64,000 bases of DNA, from the NCBI GenBank assembly GCA_947589605.1, contig CANQBR010000006.1, positions 1 through 64,000 of the forward strand. Reading direction: 5' to 3'. The position numbers were made by a program, and so were the translations under genes. Source of the DNA: an uncultured Phascolarctobacterium sp. Lineage in GTDB: Bacteria > Bacillota > Negativicutes > Acidaminococcales > Acidaminococcaceae. The notes beneath the pieces were generated by a model. The model was not told where the DNA came from and did not search any database. It was given only the letters and a program-made list of their open reading frames with translations. How positions within the stretch are numbered: the first letter of the stretch is position 1; each line of letters starts with the position of its first letter. Below are positions 39,578 through 48,142 of this stretch, in pieces.

Positions 39578-41089
39578 TCAGATCATGAACTTGCGGTAAA
39601 CGCCTCCGTCGTTCAAAGCGTTGTAGAGGCTGTTGCGCAGGTCGGCGATGGTCTGATAGACCGGGGCCAGTTCGCTGATGGGCTGGAAGATCTTGGGAGC
39701 GGAGGTGACGGCCTCCAAGGCGCCGGTGTGGTCTGGGAAGATGCCCAAGGTGACGGCGGCGTTGATGAAGGCCCCCAGAGCCGTGGCTTCCGCATTGGCG
39801 CTGCGCAGCACTATGGCCTGATAAGCGTCGGCCTGGATGCGGCAGAAGAGGTCGCTCTTCACCATGCCGCCGGCCACGCTGACTCTGTCGATGCCGCCGA
39901 TCATGCCCCGCATCAGGCGCAGGTTCTCGGCGATCTCCATGGCGATGCCCTCCATGATGGAGCGGGTCATGTCTCCTCTGGTGACGCCCAGACCCAAATT
40001 GAAGAAGACGCCCTTGGCCATGGGGTTCCAGTAGGGAGCGGCGCTGCCTTCGAAGTGGGGGAGCATCACCACGCCGTGGCTGCCCACCGGCGCCTTCCCT
40101 GCCTGCTTATCCATGACGGTGAAAGCGTTGGGGTCGTCGGCCAATTCGGGGTAGAACTGCTCCTTGAACCAGCGGAAGATGGCGCCGGTATTGAAGATGG
40201 AGGTCTCCGCCACATATTTGCCGGCGATGGCTGAGGCTTGGCACAGCACCCGGCAGTCTTTTTCGAACACCGGTCTGTCGGAATAGGAGAGGACGAAAGA
40301 GCCGGTGCCGGTATTGGCTTCGGCTACGCCGGGATGGGTGATGCCTAAAGCGATGGCGGCGTTCTGTTGGTCGCCGCCGGAGATGATGACGGGCACGCCT
40401 TCGGGGAGACCGCATTCTGCAGCCAGCTCTGCCGTGAGACCGCCGACGCTGCTGCCGGGGGGCACCAAGTCGCAGAGCTTCTCTTCGCCGATGCCGGCCA
40501 GCTGCAGCAACTCTGGGTCCCAGCGAAAGGTCTTCAGGTCCATCAGCATGGTGCGGCTGGCCTGGGTCCAATCGGTGACATATTTGCCGGTGAGCTGGTA
40601 GGTGACGTAATCCTGCACGCCGATGAATTTAGCGGTGGCTTTGAAAAGATCGGGAGCGTTCTCCCGCAGCCAGATGATCTTGTTCAACACGAAGAAGGGA
40701 TTGACCCGCAGGCCGGTCTTATGATAAAAGGCGGGCAGGCCGTAGGTCTTGATCAAGTCGTCGCAGATGGGGATGGTGCGCTTGTCCTGCCACATGATGG
40801 CGTAGGAGAGAGGGTAGCCGTCCTTGCCCATGGGGATGACCGAGGCCCGCTGAGAAGTGATGGAGATGGCGAGAGCCTCGCCCTTATTGGCTTTAAGGTA
40901 AGCGGCGGCGCCGCTCAAGGTCTCTACGGCAGCTCGCCGCCAAGTCTCGGGGTCTTCTTCCACATAGGAAGGCTTGGGGAAGATGGTGTGGTATTCGGAA
41001 GAAGTTTGATGAAGATTGCGGCCTTCGAGGTCGAAGACCACTGTCCTCATGCTGGATGTGCCTACGTCGAGGGAGATGATGGTTTTCAC
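39578..41089 (-). CDS. FGGY-family carbohydrate kinase
   Basis: MKTIISLDVGTSSMRTVVFDLEG; GGDQQNAAIALGI; FNLGLGVTRGDMTRSIMEGIA. Confidence 0.9.
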   Translation of the reverse strand: MKTIISLDVGTSSMRTVVFDLEGRNLHQTSSEYHTIFPKPSYVEEDPETWRRAAVETLSGAAAYLKANKGEALAISITSQRASVIPMGKDGYPLSYAIMWQDKRTIPICDDLIKTYGLPAFYHKTGLRVNPFFVLNKIIWLRENAPDLFKATAKFIGVQDYVTYQLTGKYVTDWTQASRTMLMDLKTFRWDPELLQLAGIGEEKLCDLVPPGSSVGGLTAELAAECGLPEGVPVIISGGDQQNAAIALGITHPGVAEANTGTGSFVLSYSDRPVFEKDCRVLCQASAIAGKYVAETSIFNTGAIFRWFKEQFYPELADDPNAFTVMDKQAGKAPVGSHGVVMLPHFEGSAAPYWNPMAKGVFFNLGLGVTRGDMTRSIMEGIAMEIAENLRLMRGMIGGIDRVSVAGGMVKSDLFCRIQADAYQAIVLRSANAEATALGAFINAAVTLGIFPDHTGALEAVTSAPKIFQPISELAPVYQTIADLRNSLYNALNDGGVYRKFMI

Positions 41090-41125
41090 GATGCTTACCT
41101 CCTTTACGCGGACGCTTATACAACG

Positions 41126-41152
41126 ATCCCCGCCGCATAGAGCGGCGGGGAT
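41126..41152. other. Intercistronic hairpin ATCCCCGCCGC-ataga-GCGGCGGGGAT
   Basis: 11-bp perfect stem between aldolase and kinase genes, no T tract on the minus strand. Confidence 0.6.
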
Positions 41153-41258
41153 ATTTACTGTGTTTTGCAGTCAGCCGCAAGACCGCCTTCACAGCAGCTC
41201 GGGCAGCTCGGCCGAGGCAGGCCCGAAGTGAGCTGAAAGATGAGGGCGCCGAGACGGG

Positions 41259-42101
41259 TCACTCGTTGCGGAAGAACTTCATGTACTTCAGCACTACTTC
41301 GGTGACCGACTTTTCTTCCAGTTTGGAGAGATCGGCCAGGTGAGGCGCCTTGGCGGCCAGCAGCTGCTTGATCTTGTCTACGGTGTAGACGGAGATCTCC
41401 GTGTTGACGTTGATCTTGCTGATGCCGTTGGCGATGGCGGCTTTGATGGTCTCTTCGGGCGTGCCGGAGCCGCCGTGGAGCACCAAGGGGATGCCGCACT
41501 GAGCATCGATCTCCTTTAAAATGTCGATGCGCACGTTGGGAGTGCCTTTATAGAGGCCGTGGACGGTGCCGATGGACACGGCCAGAGCATCTACGCCGGT
41601 GCGTTCGATGAACTCCCGAGCCTTGGCCGGGTCGGTGTATTTTTCTCTGTCTTCGGCGGTGCCTTCATGAGACCGGTCGCCGGCGGCCAAAGAGCCCAGC
41701 TCTGCTTCCACGGAAACGCCTTGAGCGTGGGCCAGCTCACACACCAAGCGGGTGTTGGCCGCATTCTCTTCAAAGGGCAGGGCAGAGCCGTCGTACATAA
41801 CGGAGCCGAAACCGGCGGCGATGGCCTGACGGATGATATCGATATCGCTGCAGTGATCCAGATGCAGGCACACTTCCATGGGGTCGTCGGCCGCCAAAGC
41901 TTTCACGATGGCGACGGCGTCGGCCAAGTGCATGTTGTCCAGATATTTTTTGCCGAAGGCTACGATCACGGGGCCGCCGCCCATTTGCCGGCCGGCTTCG
42001 ATGATGCCCCTGATGGTCTCGTAATTGTAGGCGTTGAAGGAGCCGATGGCGATGTGCCGGGAGTAGGCGTCCTTCAGCATGGAGGTGAAGTTAACGAGCA
42101 T
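41259..42101 (-). CDS. Class II (ketose-bisphosphate-type) aldolase
   Basis: AIGSFNAYNYETIRGII, CLHLDHCSDIDIIRQAIAAGFGSVMYDGS, LVLHGGSGTPEETIKAAIANGISKINVNTEI. Confidence 0.93.
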   Translation of the reverse strand: MLVNFTSMLKDAYSRHIAIGSFNAYNYETIRGIIEAGRQMGGGPVIVAFGKKYLDNMHLADAVAIVKALAADDPMEVCLHLDHCSDIDIIRQAIAAGFGSVMYDGSALPFEENAANTRLVCELAHAQGVSVEAELGSLAAGDRSHEGTAEDREKYTDPAKAREFIERTGVDALAVSIGTVHGLYKGTPNVRIDILKEIDAQCGIPLVLHGGSGTPEETIKAAIANGISKINVNTEISVYTVDKIKQLLAAKAPHLADLSKLEEKSVTEVVLKYMKFFRNE

Positions 42102-42116
42102 GGCGACCTCCCGGCC

Positions 42117-43211
42117 TTAGGCCCTGATGCCGGCCAGCCAAGTTTTGAAGGCAGGCTGTTCTGTCACTTCGGGGTTGATGATGAAGCGGGCCTTTTCGCC
42201 CTTTAAGAAGGCGGCGATATCCGCAGCCAAAAGATAAGGAGAGTTGGCCAGAGCATCGGAGGTGGTGCCGGCGATGTGGGTGGTGAGAGTCACGTTGTCT
42301 AATTGCAGGAAGGGGCTCTCGGGGTCGATAGGCTCGGTGGTGAACACGTCCAGAGCGGCGCCGGCGATGCGCTTCTCGGCCAGAGCGGCAGCCAAGGCGG
42401 CCTGATCTACCAGACCGGCGCGGCCGGTGTTGATAAAGTAGGCAGTGGGCTTCATCAGGCGGATGAGGCGGTCGTCGATCATGCCTTTGTTCTTATCGGT
42501 GAGGCGGGCATGGATGGAGACGAAGTCGGCGCTCTTGAAGAGGGTGTCCAGATCCGTCAGTTTGCAGCCGGCGGCAGCGATGTCGTCCGGGTTGGCATAG
42601 GGATCGTACACCAGCACTTCCACTTCGAAGCCGGAGAGTTTTTTGGCCACCAGACGGCCGATGTTGCCGAAGCCTACCAAGCCCACGGTCCTGCCGCCCA
42701 GTTCGGGGATGTTGTCGCTGTTGGAGAAGGTCTTGCGCCACTGGCCTGCTTTGATGGAGCAGTGGGCCCGGGCGATGTTGCGGCATTCGGCCAGCATCAT
42801 GCCCACGGCAAAGTCGGACACGGCGTGGGCGTTCCTGCCCATCACGTTGAAGACCAAGATGCCCCGAGCGGTGGCTTCGGCCACGTTCACATTCTCCAGA
42901 CCGGCGCGGGACACGCCTACGATGCGCAACTGCGGCATGGCGGCCATCACCTTGGAGGATACGGGGACGAAGAGGCCCATGAGGATGTTGGCTTCGGCGC
43001 CGTATTCCAGCACCAAGGGATCGCAGGGCTCGATCTCCGGTCCTCTTTTCTCCACTTCCAGACGGCGGTATTGCAGTTTGTCCCAAGAGGGCTCCCAATC
43101 GCCGGCGAATTTGATCTCGCCGAAGCTCTGCAGGTGTTTCTTCCAAGCGCCGCAGAAGCCTTCGCAGCCTATCATAGCATCGCCCAGCAGCAAGCCTTTC
43201 AATCCAGCCAT
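42117..43211 (-). CDS. D-isomer-specific 2-hydroxyacid dehydrogenase family protein
   Basis: GRTVGLVGFGNIGRLVAKKL; FVSIHARLTDKNKGMIDDRLIRLMKPTAYFINTGRAGLVDQAAL. Confidence 0.92.
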   Translation of the reverse strand: MAGLKGLLLGDAMIGCEGFCGAWKKHLQSFGEIKFAGDWEPSWDKLQYRRLEVEKRGPEIEPCDPLVLEYGAEANILMGLFVPVSSKVMAAMPQLRIVGVSRAGLENVNVAEATARGILVFNVMGRNAHAVSDFAVGMMLAECRNIARAHCSIKAGQWRKTFSNSDNIPELGGRTVGLVGFGNIGRLVAKKLSGFEVEVLVYDPYANPDDIAAAGCKLTDLDTLFKSADFVSIHARLTDKNKGMIDDRLIRLMKPTAYFINTGRAGLVDQAALAAALAEKRIAGAALDVFTTEPIDPESPFLQLDNVTLTTHIAGTTSDALANSPYLLAADIAAFLKGEKARFIINPEVTEQPAFKTWLAGIRA

Positions 43212-43349
43212 AATGAATATCTCCTTCCTATTTTGACGCATAAGGTAAACTATCTTGCGGCAGTCTTCCTGCCTTTTCATCCTATATAATATAAAAAAGT
43301 AAAGCCGGTGTCAACAAGAGGGGAGGCTCGCCTTCGCCAAAAAAAGAAG

Positions 43350-43540
43350 CGCCTTGGGGACTTTTTGCAAAGGGGAGAAGAGTGCGACGGTCACGTGTAA
43401 AATCAAAGACATTTTGAAAAAGTCAGAGGTGCTTGATAGTCACGTGTAAAATCTCCGGCTTTTTTGAAAAAGTGAGAGGTGCTCAACGGTCGTGTGTAAG
43501 ATCCGCAGACTTTTTGCAAAAAGCGAGAGGCGTTTCACGA
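43350..43540. repeat. 49-50-bp tandem repeat array, 3 main copies, core (g)tcacgtgtaaaatc...ctttttgaaaaagt.agagg
   Basis: cacgtgtaaaatc-type landmarks at 43392, 43441, 43491. Confidence 0.85.
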
Positions 43541-43629
43541 CGATGGGAAATGCATGCTCCCTTTTTTCGCACAGGTCGCAGCTTTCGAGCGGGAGCTGCG
43601 ATAAAATTTCAAGAAAGAGCGGGAAGATA

Positions 43630-43659
43630 TTGAGAGAGAGAAAAGAAAAGTGATATAAT
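43630..43659 (+). promoter_or_regulatory. Putative promoter TTGAGA-18-TATAAT upstream of porin 1
   Basis: Read directly; about 145-nt leader. Confidence 0.55.
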
Positions 43660-43806
43660 TACCTAAAAACGGGGCAAGGGCGCGGCCTTCGCTCCGGCAG
43701 GGAGAAGAAAAAAGTCCCGAGCTCTTGCCCTGAGCAACGGGGAAATAACAGTGCCGCGCAAAAAGCCGGAGAGATAGTTTTCCGCCGGCAAAAAGGAGCG
43801 AAGAAG

Positions 43807-45273
43807 ATGAAGAAGACTTTGGTGTGTGCCGTCGCCCTGACGCTGGGCCTCACTGCCTCAGCTCACGGGGCCGATCCCTTCGGCGATGTGCCTGCGGGCC
43901 ACTGGGCTTATGACAGCATCGAAAAACTGGCCGCTGCCGGCGTTATCGACGGCTGCGGCGCCGGCACTTTCGGCGGAGCTAAACTGATGACCCGCTACGA
44001 GATGGCTCAGATCGCAGCCCGAGCGATGGCTAAAGGCGCCAACGTAGACAAATTGGCCGCAGAATTTGCCGACGAGTTGGACGCTTTGGGCGTTCGCGTC
44101 GCCAATTTGGAGAAGAAGGCCGATGCGGTGAAGATAGCCGGCGAGATCCGCTTCCACTACGCCGATAGCAAAAACAACAAATTGAAGGAAAAATACGCTT
44201 ATGAGGGCGAACGGATAGAGGCCGTCGATACTTCCGCCTCCGTCTTGCGCAGCCGCCTTTGGTTCCGAGGACAGATCAACGACGATTGGACCTATACCGG
44301 CATGGTGGAGAACAGACAAAATTTCCGCAACGAGACCGGCGATGAAGAGGCAGACTTTCAGCGGGCCTATGTGCAAGGCCGCTTGGGCGGCATGGATATA
44401 ACTGCGGGCCGGCAGAATTTTATCTTGGCAGACGGCGATCTTTACGATGAGCGGGCGGACATGATCAAAGCTTCTTACGGCAAAAAGGTGAAGTTCACAG
44501 TCTTCGGGGGCAGACCAACGGGGCAAGATGCCCTCTTTTACGATATCACAGGGATAGTGAACACCACAAGACCGGTGATACCGCCGGAAGGAGGAAGGCT
44601 CGACTATGAGAATATCTCTTTGGCCTTCACCGAAAGAGCGACTTTGAACTACAAAGGATTCTACGGGGCCGCTGTGGCGGGCAAATGGGGACCGTTAAGG
44701 GCCAATGTGGGCTACACCGTGTTCAAAGACGGCGACTTGCGGGAAGACAGCATCAATGACAACGTTCCTGAGACCGCATCCTTTCCGTTGGACGACAACA
44801 AAGTATGGAACATGGGGCTGAGTTGCGACATAACGGAAGAGCTCACCTTTAGCGCTGTTTATATGAAGTCCTCTTTGGATAAGGTCGCTATCGAAGGCGA
44901 AACGGTCGCAGACTTTGATGACGACGGCATGATCATCGGTCTTGATTACAAGGGAGCGAAGGCCAATGAGCCGGGCAGTTGGGGCGTGTACGGCAAATAT
45001 TACGATCAGGGGAGAGGCACGGCGATGGCCCACACCATGAACGGCGATCATAAATGGCAAGGGCTCAGTATTGACGATCAAGGCAGTACCGCTGTCTCCA
45101 CCTTCAACAGCGGCTTCAAAGGCTGGATGCTGGGCGCCGACTATGCCTTCGCCAAAAACATCGTAGGTGCTGCGGAGTATTACGATCTGAAGACTAAAGG
45201 CGGAGGCGGGACCACAGACGTTCCGGAGCAAAAAGTGAGAACTTTATGGACCCAATTGGTGTTCACATTCTGA
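43807..45273 (+). CDS. SLH-domain outer-membrane porin (copy 1)
   Basis: Signal peptide; DPFGDVPAGHWAYDSIEKLAAAGVIDG SLH domain; coiled coil; C-terminal LWTQLVFTF beta-strand. Confidence 0.92.
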   Translation: MKKTLVCAVALTLGLTASAHGADPFGDVPAGHWAYDSIEKLAAAGVIDGCGAGTFGGAKLMTRYEMAQIAARAMAKGANVDKLAAEFADELDALGVRVANLEKKADAVKIAGEIRFHYADSKNNKLKEKYAYEGERIEAVDTSASVLRSRLWFRGQINDDWTYTGMVENRQNFRNETGDEEADFQRAYVQGRLGGMDITAGRQNFILADGDLYDERADMIKASYGKKVKFTVFGGRPTGQDALFYDITGIVNTTRPVIPPEGGRLDYENISLAFTERATLNYKGFYGAAVAGKWGPLRANVGYTVFKDGDLREDSINDNVPETASFPLDDNKVWNMGLSCDITEELTFSAVYMKSSLDKVAIEGETVADFDDDGMIIGLDYKGAKANEPGSWGVYGKYYDQGRGTAMAHTMNGDHKWQGLSIDDQGSTAVSTFNSGFKGWMLGADYAFAKNIVGAAEYYDLKTKGGGGTTDVPEQKVRTLWTQLVFTF

Positions 45274-45311
45274 AAAAGGCAGAACAAAAGGAAGAGACCG
45301 AAAAATTTTCG

Positions 45312-45338
45312 AGGGACGATCAAGCTGCGTCCCTTCTT
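45312..45338 (+). terminator. Porin 1 terminator AGGGACG...CGTCCCT-tctttt
   Basis: Read directly. Confidence 0.75.
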
Positions 45339-45343
45339 TTAGT

Positions 45344-45454
45344 TTGGAGTGTGAAGTGTGGAGTGTGGAGTTAAGGAATGCACAGCACACTTCCTTCCCC
45401 TTGCACATCGTACCGATCGTGTCAGTTGTGCCGGGGAAGCCCGGGACAAGCTCA
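45344..45454. repeat. Second copy of the heptamer / GAAGCCCGGGACAAGCTCA mosaic repeat
   Basis: 19-bp exact match 221-239 = 45436-45454; ttccttcc landmark 45 bp upstream of it in both copies (176 and 45391). Confidence 0.8.
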
Positions 45455-45746
45455 GTGTGCTGTATTTTTTGCCCAGCGACTTCGTTCAACGGGCTGGCGT
45501 GCTACGAGTTTCAGGTGCTTCCCCGGCTCGATCATATAAGTCAGATGAGCGGTACAAGAGAGAAGTTATATGAGGGCGGTGTCGTGAAAAAACTTTCGGA
45601 CAAAAAGAGACGGTTCTAAAAGACGAGAAGTTTTCGAAAGGGGAAAGGATTTAAGCAACAAAGCAAAATTCAAAAGCGAGATGCTCGAAAAGCTCTCGCA
45701 AAATGCTTTACATCATATTGTAAATTGCAGGAAAAAGCAAAAAGAC

Positions 45747-45883
45747 AAAGGCTACAGTTTGATGGGTTGCTATACCGTGGCCCAAAATATGGTGGCGGGC
45801 ATCGAATGGTACGACCTGAAGACCATGGACGTTTACGACATCAGGATGAAGACCCTGTGGCCCAATCGGTGCTGACCTTCTGA
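45747..45883 (+). pseudogene. C-terminal remnant of a third SLH porin
   Basis: KGYSLMGCYTVAQNMVAGIEWYDLKTMDVYDIRMKTLW vs porin 2 KGYSLMGYYTVAKNMVAGVEWYDLKPLEYPDMNMRTLW; a 1-nt loss after TLW disrupts the final strand. Confidence 0.88.
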
Positions 45884-45910
45884 GATCGCACAGATCGCAA
45901 AAATTTTCGA

Positions 45911-45936
45911 GGGACGCGTGAGCGTCCCCTTTTCTG
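45911..45936 (+). terminator. Terminator of the decayed porin GGGACGC-gtga-GCGTCCC-ctttt
   Basis: Read directly. Confidence 0.75.
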
Positions 45937-46175
45937 TTGCCCGAAAGAGCAGATGTTCTCGGAAAAAGAAGAGCATAACGGTCAAATGCAAAAGCAGCTG
46001 ACTTTTCAAAATAGCGGGGCTGTCTCATAAGTAAGACCAAAGTCCACATCCATCGTGAAAAAGATGGTGGTCCCTCAGGCTCAAATGCAAAAACAACTCG
46101 CATTTAAAAAAGGGCAAAGATGCTCCGCATTCAAATGCAAACTACTCCGACTTTTTGAGAAAGACAGCGCGGCCC

Positions 46176-46208
46176 GCGGCCTAAAACAAAGGCCGCTTAT
46201 TTTTTTGC
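46176..46208 (+). terminator. Terminator GCGGCC-taaaacaaa-GGCCGC-ttattttttt
   Basis: Read directly; no intact upstream gene explains it. Confidence 0.7.
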
Positions 46209-46267
46209 GCATTTTTCGGCTCGCATCAAGCTCTTTGATAAAATTTTTAAGAAAATTCACAAAAGTC

Positions 46268-46297
46268 TTGTGGGGGGGTACAAGTATGCTATACTTG
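46268..46297 (+). promoter_or_regulatory. Promoter TTGTGG-16-TATACT with overlapping palindrome CAAGTAT-gct-ATACTTG
   Basis: -10 at 46290-46295 lies inside the palindrome 46281-46297. Confidence 0.6.
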
Positions 46298-46435
46298 CGG
46301 TAAACGAGGGCGAAGTTTTCTCCTCGTTCGGTAAACTGCAAAACTCTCCGCGGCCGAGCGATACGCAAAGGGAACGAGGACACTTTGGTGGGGATCGATC
46401 GCCTAGAATTTTGCAAAAGCAAAAAAGGAGAAAAG

Positions 46436-47674
46436 ATGATGAAGAAAAGTCTTATCTTTGCCATGGCTATGGCTCTGGGCGTAACTGCCTCTGCCTATGC
46501 CGCCAACCCCTTCTCCGATGTACCTGCAGGTCATTGGGCTTATGACAGCATCGAGAAACTGGCTGCTGCCGGCGTTATCGACGGCTACGGCGACGGCACT
46601 TTCGGCGGCGATAAACTGATGACCCGTTATGAAATGGCTCAGATCGTTGCCCGGGCTATGGCCAACGGTGCCAACGTGGATAAATTGGCCGCAGAATTTG
46701 CCGACGAACTGGATGCTCTGGGCGTTCGTGTTGCCAACTTGGAGAAAAAAGCCGACGCTGTGAAGATCGCGGGTGAGATCCGCGCTCATTATGCCAACAT
46801 CAGCGGTACCCGCCCTTTCTTCAAAGATGATTCTTGGTCAAAACTGCGTACTCGTATCTGGTTCAAAGGCCAAGTGAACGACGATTGGACCTATGTGGGC
46901 ATGATCCAGAATGAGCAGGACTTCCGCAATAATACCGGCGACGAGAGAACGGACTTCCAACGTGCTTACCTTGAGGGCCGCTTGGGAGGCGTTGACGTGC
47001 AGGCCGGCCGTATCGACACCACCGACATCACCGGCGGCAACATTTACGATATTCGCTTCGACGGCGTGAAGCTGACCTACGGCAAAGAGATCAAATTGAT
47101 TGGCCGCGCCGGCAAAGCCACCGATGCTTTCGAACACTATATGGATCAAAGCGGCGATACCTACTCCATCGAGGCAGTGGCTGACCTGGGCAAGGTAGGC
47201 GACATCCACGGCGGTTGGTGGAAATTCAAAGACCTAAATTTCCTTGATGTGGTAGATCTCGATAACAATATTTGGACCGCAGGTTTGAATTTGAACGTGG
47301 TAAAAGATCTGCAACTGACTGCCGACTATATCAAATCCAACGCACACTTTCAAAATTTCTATGGGGATGAGACGGACAATGACGGTTATGTTATCGGCTT
47401 GAACTATAAAGGCGCAGCCGCCAACAAACCAGGAAGTTGGGGCCTCCATGCCAAATACTATCATCAGGGAGCTTCTTCCTACATCGCTCATACCATGAAC
47501 GGTTTGCATGGGGACGGTGTTGAGTATACAGGCTTCAAAGGTTACAGCCTCATGGGTTACTACACCGTGGCCAAGAACATGGTGGCCGGCGTTGAGTGGT
47601 ACGATCTCAAGCCTTTGGAATACCCCGATATGAATATGAGGACTTTGTGGACTCAGTTGGTGCTCAGCTTCTAA
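46436..47674 (+). CDS. SLH-domain outer-membrane porin (copy 2)
   Basis: MMKKSLIFAMAMALGVTASAYAANPFSDVPAGHWAYDSIEKLAAAGVIDGYGDGTF; C-terminal LWTQLVLSF. Confidence 0.93.
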   Translation: MMKKSLIFAMAMALGVTASAYAANPFSDVPAGHWAYDSIEKLAAAGVIDGYGDGTFGGDKLMTRYEMAQIVARAMANGANVDKLAAEFADELDALGVRVANLEKKADAVKIAGEIRAHYANISGTRPFFKDDSWSKLRTRIWFKGQVNDDWTYVGMIQNEQDFRNNTGDERTDFQRAYLEGRLGGVDVQAGRIDTTDITGGNIYDIRFDGVKLTYGKEIKLIGRAGKATDAFEHYMDQSGDTYSIEAVADLGKVGDIHGGWWKFKDLNFLDVVDLDNNIWTAGLNLNVVKDLQLTADYIKSNAHFQNFYGDETDNDGYVIGLNYKGAAANKPGSWGLHAKYYHQGASSYIAHTMNGLHGDGVEYTGFKGYSLMGYYTVAKNMVAGVEWYDLKPLEYPDMNMRTLWTQLVLSF

Positions 47675-47699
47675 AATTTCACAAGCCGCAAAACTTTCC

Positions 47700-47731
47700 G
47701 AGGGACGCTCAAAAGGCGTCTCTCTTTTTTG
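47700..47731 (+). terminator. Porin 2 terminator GAGGGACGC...GCGTCTCTC-TTTTTT
   Basis: Read directly. Confidence 0.8.
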
Positions 47732-47879
47732 TTGAGCGTTCGACGGAAAAAGCAACGATGCAGAAGATTTGCATTGCTCAAAATAGGCACGACATTTAAA
47801 AAGAGAAGAGCAGCATAACGCGAGAGGGGCCGCTTTTTTGAAAGGAAGATTTTTTCGCGGTCAAAAGCAAAGCGTGCTC

Positions 47880-48020
47880 GCATTTTCGGGAAAAGGAGAG
47901 GCGCCGCAGGCTCGAACGTCTAGGCCGCACATTTTTCGAAAAAGGCAGAGGAGCTACGGGGGCATAGGCGAGCTTCGCCGACTTTTCGAAAAAGGCAGAG
48001 AAGTTTAAATTCGAGGGCTT
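47880..48020. repeat. 50-bp tandem repeat array, core ACTTTTCGAAAAAGGCAGAG
   Basis: aaa(a)gg(c)agag landmarks at 47891, 47941, 47991 (exact 50-bp steps). Confidence 0.85.
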
Positions 48021-48142
48021 GAACTTGAGTTTCTTCTTTTCGCAAAGAGAAAAACTTTCTCGCCGCGGGCAAAAGGAATTTTTCCCGATGCGTCGAATAT
48101 GCAACAGGTAAACTGTGAAAAGAAGATAGGAGGCATAAAGTT

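Noticed and set aside
43350-43540. Possible CRISPR-like array
   Set aside because: 50-bp units are conserved throughout rather than repeat/spacer; no cas genes.
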